Below are positions 57,695 through 64,000 of a stretch of DNA of 64,000 nucleotides, one piece after another; position 1 is the first letter of the stretch; each line of letters opens with the position of its first letter. This DNA comes from Purshia tridentata (Eukaryota > Streptophyta > Magnoliopsida > Rosales > Rosaceae), in contig QANT01002103.1 in assembly GCA_003254885.1 (NCBI GenBank), positions 1 through 64,000 of the forward strand, in the 5' to 3' direction. Below the pieces are notes generated by a model. It saw only the letters and a program-made list of their open reading frames with translations. It was not told where the DNA came from and made no database searches. Made by a program: the position numbers and the translations under genes.

Positions 57695-60311
57695 ATGGAT
57701 GTCAAGGAGGCAGAGCGGGTCGTTATAGCTAAACCTGTTGCTTCAAGGCCTACCTCTTCCAACTTTAGGTCCTTCACGGAGCTTCTTGCAGGTGCTATTG
57801 ATGACTCACCCTCTAATGTATCTTCTGAAACTGCTATTCCTGCCATCAGACCAAAGACTGTAAGGTTCAAGCCAATGGTGAATCATGCTGTCACTGGATT
57901 GGTTTCTTCCCAGGTGACCTTAATTCTACTAAGTGCTCTTCTCTTTTTAAAGATGCTTTTCTTCTGATTGTTGGTGCCCAAAATTTCAGGCAGAGGTCTC
58001 TGGTGCTGCACTTAGTAATTCATCAGAGGTCTCAAAATCAGATAGCAAGTCATCTGTGGTATACAAACCATTGGCAAAAGTTGTATCACGGGCTACTGTT
58101 TCTGTCTTGGCAAATATGGTCAGTATCTAGATATTACCTGTTTGTAACTGAACCTTTCTTTTCCGGTATGAATGTGGTTTTTTAAGCCTTCAATACTATC
58201 TGCTCATGAACCTATGGCCTATTCAATAAATGTGCAAAGACATGGACTTGGAAATGTGGTAAAATATTGAAACCTCAAAATTGAAATAACTCTTTTTTAT
58301 TTTTTACCAGGGAAACTTCAATACCAGCCATCAACAAACACAATCATCAGTTGAGGCTGGAGTTCTGCATCCAAACCAAGATAAATGCTTTAGATCCCAA
58401 CTTAGCTCAAATCTGCACCAGAATAATCCTTCGTGTGCTGAGACAAATAGGACAATAGAGCCTTCGAAGATAGCATCACAAAACATAGAAGAGGATTCAA
58501 AAGCTATACCATCCACAGCCAATAGTGATAGGCCTTCTTATGATGGATATAATTGGAGAAAATATGGACAGAAGCAAGTGAAAGGAAGTGAGTACCCGCG
58601 AAGTTATTATAAGTGCACACATCCAAATTGTCCTGTGAAAAAGAAGGTGGAGAGATCTTTGGATGGACAGATTGCTGAGATTGTCTACAAGGGTGAACAC
58701 AACCACTCAAAGCCTCAGCCTCCAAAGCGCAGCTCATCAGGGGCACAAGGGTTAGGACTTGTACCTGATGGAACTGCCCAAGATACCACCAACCGGTTAT
58801 GGAATAGTCATCTTCATGAAAGGAACGAAGGCTCTGAAGGTAGAGTAGAAGATCGTAATGAAGTTGGACTACCTGTGCATTCGTATCAAAGCAAAGCTCC
58901 ACTGCCTTATGATCCTGTTGCAACTGGAGCAATAAATGCTGGTGGTGGAACTCCTGATAATTCTTGTGGTCTTAGTGGCGAATGCGAGCATGGAAGCAAG
59001 GGACTTGAAGCAGAAGATTGTGAGCCTAGAAGTAAGAGAAGGTAAGATCATTATGAGAGACCAGTCCAGTTTTAGCTTAGAAAGTTGGTGCACTTTATTA
59101 TTTTTCATTTTAAAAATTATCGTTTCTTATTATGTATAATTGGATATGGTTATATGCTGGTTTGTATTCATTTTCTTTGCTCATCCCTTCTCCTTCCTTG
59201 ACCATGATCATATGGGTAATATATGCTTGAAATATCTTGATTCTTTCACTCTTAGTGAGCATTTCTACCATAATCATTCTCTCCATTCAATATTAATGTC
59301 ATTGATCTATGTTGAAATATGCTTTCTCCTTCAGAAAAAGTGAGAACCAATCCAATGAAGCAGGCATATCAGGAGAAGGTGTGCAAGAGCCGCGTGTTGT
59401 GGTGCAAAATTCTGCAGAATCTGATACTACAGGTGATGGATTCCGCTGGAGGAAATATGGACAGAAGGTTGTTAAGGGAAATCCATATCCCAGGTTAGAA
59501 AGACTATTGTTTCTTTTTTTGGTTAATGCCTCTGGACCTCTTAGAACAATTGGCTAATAATCACCTTGCATGTGTCTCATATGTATCTCGGTAATGGTTA
59601 TTGTGCCATAGCTGATTGATGAGTCCGATCATGCACCTTCACAGACCCACGCACACCACATATGTAGATATTCTCCCCAATTTAACCACCCGCTCTGTCA
59701 ATTGAGTTTGGGGTTGTGATAATGAAGGCCTTGTCATTACTGTGGTGTTTTCTCCTTCTTTATGCAACAATTAACGACTCCTTCTCCTTGGGATTACATA
59801 TATGGCCTTAATCTAGCCACCTCCTTCAACAAGGGGTGGTCCAAAATGATTGGCATTAGAATAAGCTCCCAACCATTAAACTAACCCCTTTGGATTAGGT
59901 TAAGATACAGCTCATTGACTAGATGTTCATCAAGTGCTGAAATAGATTGTCCACTCAAGGGAAAAGGTTCCTTGGTACTTTCTAGAATATGCCATCTTGT
60001 CTTAAAGTACATTCAAGACATTTACAAGGGACACAAGATTCTCTTTGGCTAGTATGTGTTGCATATTACCTGCTGCCAGCAATGACTGAATGTTCCTTGC
60101 ACTGTGGATTTATCTATTTTGCAGAAGTTACTACAGATGCACCAGTCTCAAATGCAGTGTGCGTAAGCATGTAGAGAGAGTCTCAGATGATCCCAAAGCT
60201 TTCATCACAACATACGAGGGAAAGCACAACCATGACATGCCACTCAAGAACACAAATCCAGGAGCATCAGAAAAGGATACACAGGCCCCTACAAGTAAAG
60301 AAAAGCCATGA
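57695..60311 (+). CDS. WRKY44: Group I WRKY transcription factor, WRKY44/TTG2 type
   Basis: Five exons (57695-57913, 57990-58118, 58311-59041, 59335-59493, 60125-60311) encode 474 aa. Seen: an N-terminus [19 protein letters not shown], the TTG2 signature block; [24 protein letters not shown] domain 1 ([20 protein letters not shown], then [15 protein letters not shown] and HNH); and WRKY domain 2 ([20 protein letters not shown], then [18 protein letters not shown] and HNH), with the last intron at the conserved PR/SYYR position. Both zinc ligand sets look complete. Arabidopsis TTG2 acts downstream of the MYB-bHLH-WD40 complex in trichome, seed-coat mucilage and tannin development; the same role here is inferred. 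Earlier in-frame codons upstream of the chosen Met lack family similarity. Confidence 0.95.
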
Positions 60312-61911
60312 AGCCATCACACTCACACTTCAGGATCAAACTGTCTTTGTCTGACAGACATGTCTGAGGTTCAGAGGATTCATATCATGAGCAAAACTCC
60401 AATGTCACAAGTGTATACACTTCGTGTGACTCATGTCTATCTATCTCATCATGTGGTAGGTAACAGGATGAGAGATAGACATATCGAATGTATAGACCTG
60501 TGTTAATTCATATCAGACACCAAAGAACTGCGGTGGTTCTGATGGCCACCTTGAATGGTGTGCTGCAATGGGAATCTCTTTGAAGCCCGCTCGATGGAGA
60601 TAGTTTTATGTTGGTTTTTGGAAACATAGAATGGGTGAAAATATTTTGACTAATTTTCCCTATTGCTGCTGCCTTCATTTAGCTCATGAGTAGTGCATTC
60701 TTTTTATCTTTTTATTTAATAAAAGTTTCTTACACAAGTTGATGGCAGTTGGGTTGATAACTTGATAGCACTCCTCCCACTAAAATATAAGGATATAGAT
60801 TAAGTTTAAGGATTCAATTCCCAGTGGGGTATGGTTGTGTTAGTTTTTAGAAGAAAAATTACACACTATAATATCTTAAGATTTTGATTATGATTTTCTG
60901 GCAGCTTTGAAATTTTGGATACCTAGATAAATCCAGGTTCTTTATTAGATGCCACAGGATTCAAGATGTAAAATTATTTCATCCTTCTAATGAATTTCAT
61001 GAATACTTGTAGTATGTTATACAAGCTAGTTTTCTTCATGCTTATGCCAATAAATTGTAAATTTAATCTTAAATCAGAAGCAAAAATTGCTCAAATATTT
61101 TTTTCTTTTTTTGGCCTCTAAATTGCTCAAATCTTTTAAAATCTCTAGTTCCATATCTAGCATCCAAACCTATTTGTCTTATGAACTATGAAATCAAGAG
61201 TATTGCTAGCTCATCAAATAATGTGGCCATATTTCATTTGCTCAGTGAATAATTATTGATCCATGTTTAACATTTCGTCTTCTTTAAAATCTTCCCATGT
61301 TTGTATTGTCTCAAATTATGATAGGAAACATTCCCAACTACGCAGCAAGAATCAAATTATTTTTCCAAACTAGTAACAATATAGCAGTAATAGTTATCGC
61401 CATAACGGCATGCATCTAGTATAAACTTTGAACTAGATTATCCTTTCCTGGGAGATTAATGAATATTTTATTTGAGATATTAACCAAAAGGACCTAGACA
61501 ATCGAAGTGGTCAGTTAATCCTGTAATCCATTCTCTCCCCTTTTGTCAGCAAATGACAGAGAGAAAGTAATCCAAATGCAAGTCAATTAACTCATTCGAA
61601 CAAATTCATCAACTCTCCATTTATAGATGTGAAGGGAAAGCAATTCATTCAAAGAGAGAGATGGCATTCAAAGTTGTTCATCCACACAAAATAAAATTTA
61701 CAATCCAACCATTGTTCACCAATTCATACAGTTAAATCAAACCCTCAAAGAAAAAGGAAACACATGGATTGAAGAGCCAACTACAGTGATACGATGAAAC
61801 AAAAGTTTGACATGTCAAATTTGGACTTGGTGTGTGACTAGAATACCAACTATTGTCTGAGATTTTATCACTGTTCTCCAGGCGTTTGCACAACTGACAT
61901 ACACTCGGACA
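60312..61911. other. Intergenic, WRKY44 3' flank
   Basis: WRKY44 3' UTR then AT-rich DNA. Nothing recognised. Confidence 0.5.
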
Positions 61912-62330
61912 CTACCACAAAGTCCTCACCATCACAATCGCCTTGGCAAGTTGAGCAGTCAGTGCTTTCAGTTCTGCTATTTCTGTCTCTTTTTCAGCAA
62001 GTTTCCTTTCTAGTTCTTGATTCTGCCCCTCAATACTTGTTGTGCTACTTGCCTCATTAACTTTGGGCAGCAAAGATACAAATTCCCTTATATTTTCTCC
62101 ACGGTCCTTGCACCTTTCAGATTTCATCTTCTCAGGAAAAGCAAAGATGCGACCTCTCTCAACCAAACATTTTTCTCCATGGCAGTGATGGTGTTCATGA
62201 ACTTTCTAACTTTTCCTTCATCTCAGGATAAATAAGCTCAATAAAACCGTCCGTCCTTTCAGGATGAGATCTGTGCCTTTCAATCAATTTATTTGCCTTC
62301 ACATCCAGCATCTGGGACTCGATAACCTGC
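61912..62330 (-). pseudogene. Decayed ORF with coiled coil, probably transposon-derived
   Basis: An 84-codon ORF at 61912-62166 ends in a heptad-like coiled coil (QNQELERKLAEKETEIAELK). Just upstream on the same strand another frame reads VIESQMLDVKANKLIERHRS and continues ELIYPEMKEKLE before a stop, so the two parts are out of register. Such coiled-coil ends occur in plant En/Spm-associated proteins, but I cannot assign the family. Its position beside decayed transposase sequence supports a mobile origin. Confidence 0.4.
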
Positions 62331-62524
62331 ATAAGGAAACTTAATCAACAGACTAGCTACACTCAATATCATCACCATGGATGCTGTCTTTTGTACATTG
62401 TACATTCATCTGGATGCTTCAGTTCTCTACCACTAGACTAGCAATATTGAAAATCTAAACCATATTAAAAGGTGCCAAGGTGAAGAGGGACACGTAATAT
62501 TGAGTGAATGTGTATGTGTCAGTG

Positions 62525-62552
62525 TGAGAGAGGGAGAGAGAGAGAGAGAGAG
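62525..62552. repeat. (AG)n microsatellite
   Basis: GAGAGAGGGAGAGAGAGAG tract followed by a short GT run, inside the decayed transposon region. Confidence 0.85.
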
Positions 62553-62599
62553 TGTGTGTCTGATGACCTTCTCTGTCAATCTTCAAATCCTCCATCAAC

Positions 62600-63650
62600 A
62601 ACTTAAAAAACCATGTCTATGTGCTCATATTTTCTATCTCAACTATTGCATATGCTAATAGGAACAATCCATTATTCCCATCAGCACCAACAACTGTCAA
62701 TATTTTCCAGTGTGTGGACCTTTCAAATGGCATCCATCTACACAGATTATTGGCCTAAAACCATCCAAAAAGCCTTGTTTACAACCTGCTAGATATACAT
62801 AAATTTATGGAACACGCAATCATCACGCTCCATCTTCGTTTTAAGCTCTATTCTACTTCCCTCATTAGCTCTCCTAAACTCTTGCAAATAATCCTCAAGT
62901 CTAGCATACTATTCCAGGTAATCACCCTCAATTATGCTCTTAGCTAACCTCTTTGCCCTGAACACTTGATTTCTGGAAACAGTTGCTCTATACTTCTTTC
63001 TCACAGCAGCTTGGAATGCTCCATATCCCCAATTGGGATTAACACTTATCTTTAGCAAACCTATGACTCAGCCACCTACAATTAGCATGCTCTATATTGG
63101 AAACCCTGGAGCATTCATGGGTTATCTCCAACTTCTTGGCCACAAATGTAGCATCATTCCTTGATTTCTTTGAAGCGCCCACAAGAAATGGACATAATGT
63201 TTTCCTTTGCATAATGCTTTAACCCTTATACTGTCATTCCTTTCAAATGTCACAAAATTTACCTCTCCTAATTGAATAGTCCTGAATAGCCTCCCTTATC
63301 AACTCAGCATTTGCAAACTCTTGACCAATGAAAATTTCAGGGATCTTTAAATCTGTCTCTCTCCTCCATTGCTTAAACTTTGGCAACCTTCTCTTTCTTC
63401 TTACCCTCAAATGACCTTCACCTTCACCATATCCTTCAGGTTCATCATCATCAGTATCACTGTAACTTGGTAACTCATAATCCTCACTGTACTCACACAA
63501 CTTATCATAATCCTCACTGTAACTTGGTATCAGGTTCATACAACTTATCATCATCCTCACTGTACTCATAATCACTATCAACAAAGTTCTGGATCTGCAT
63601 CTTGTGCATTAGTGTTGGTATGGTTAGAATTAACATCAGCTTCCCCATTA
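62600..63650 (-). pseudogene. Degenerate Mutator-like (MULE/MuDR) transposase
   Basis: Reading on the minus strand from 63584, a 113-codon ORF has acidic YSEDY repeats and then ETDLKIPEIFIGQEFANAEL, IREAIQDYSIRRGKF, the MuDR DNA-binding domain start. After a frame break at about 63243 the similarity continues as LCPFLVGASKK, ITHECSRV and HANCRWLSHRF. Further along come AFQAAVRKKYRATVSRNQVF, KRLAKSIIEGDYLE, then a stop, then YARLEDYLQEFRRANEGSR and VVNKAFWMVLGQ, the approach to the catalytic core, with more stops. This order matches plant MULE transposases. Several stops and at least two frame changes make it non-functional. The catalytic domain proper is not recognisable. Confidence 0.75.
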
Positions 63651-64000
63651 TTTCCTCTTTAGCTTCCCCATAATGATCCTCATTGTTTTCCTCTGCATTA
63701 ATACATTACAAAATTTTTTTCTAATACTAACAAAAAACTACTAAGGACTGACTAGCACCCTCAGAGAAAAAAATATTATCAACCCTTAAGCATTGGTAAT
63801 ACTTAGTGACTGCAATACCGTTGATAATACTCATTACTAACCTTAGTATTACAAACGGATGAAAATTGGATGGTTATGGTATTACTAAAGATGATCCGTT
63901 AGTAATAGAATTAGATGGTTGATAATGAGATATTAAAACTGAAATAGCAAACACAAAAATATCAAGAAGCAATCAATTTAATTTTTCATCTCTTATACAT
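63651..64000. other. Transposon flank with short inverted and direct motifs
   Basis: Repeated GGTAATA, TTGATAAT and TAGTAAT motifs, and an inverted pair AAACGGAT (about 63873) / ATCCGTTAGTAAT (about 63894). This may be the subterminal part of the decayed element, cut off by the window edge. No gene seen. Confidence 0.35.

Overview
The window is nuclear DNA of a dicot flowering plant. AT-rich intergenic DNA separates multi-exon genes with short GT-AG introns, and all recognisable proteins have plant-specific relatives (euAP2, REVEILLE, PRR, WRKY, PPR, nodulin-like MFS). The family resemblances would fit a woody rosid, but I cannot fix the genus from sequence alone. Two assembly gaps (N runs) are present, one of them a single N.

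Layout, left to right. A RAP2.7/TOE1-type AP2 gene with an intact miR172 target site (minus, 2442-5279). A single-exon nodulin-like/NFD4-like transporter (minus, 7031-8722). Ribosomal protein uL4/RPL4 (minus, 9591-11407). A REVEILLE 8/6/4-type clock Myb (minus, 12457-14918). A small predicted membrane protein (plus, 16089-17174) and a 70-aa basic small ORF (plus, 19051-19263). A gene-poor stretch with a large fold-back element (20957-21318). A ZC3H15/DFRP1-type CCCH protein (minus, 23214-25707). A 13-exon PPR protein with an SMR-like C-terminus (plus, 27356-32423), convergent with TOP6A (minus, 33119-34414). A PRXL2/AAED1-type thioredoxin-fold gene (minus, 35142-37948) carrying a solo LTR in an intron, sharing a 283-bp bidirectional promoter with plastid adenylate kinase (plus, 38232-39649). 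Clock gene PRR7/PRR37 (plus, 43405-48335). A 9-kb gene-poor, repeat-bearing gap. WRKY44/TTG2 (plus, 57695-60311). Decayed DNA-transposon coding sequence at the right edge.

The most informative large-scale signal is gene order. RPL4, RVE, PPR, TOP6A and PRR7 lie in the same order as Arabidopsis At5g02870 to At5g02810. PRXL2, adenylate kinase and WRKY44 match At2g37240, At2g37250 and At2g37260. The second set is interleaved with the first, as expected if an ancestral segment was duplicated and reciprocally fractionated in the Arabidopsis lineage. A consequence is that two circadian regulators, a REVEILLE activator and a PRR repressor, sit about 28 kb apart. The PRR7 upstream region has clock-type elements (an evening element and an inverted pair of CCA1-binding sites). 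Locus identifiers are from memory and need checking. I found no convincing wholly new biological system. The best unusual items are the fold-back element, the probable haplotype-duplication artefact at 51165-51700, two candidate GC-AG introns, and an upstream ORF whose stop would overlap the PRR7 start codon.
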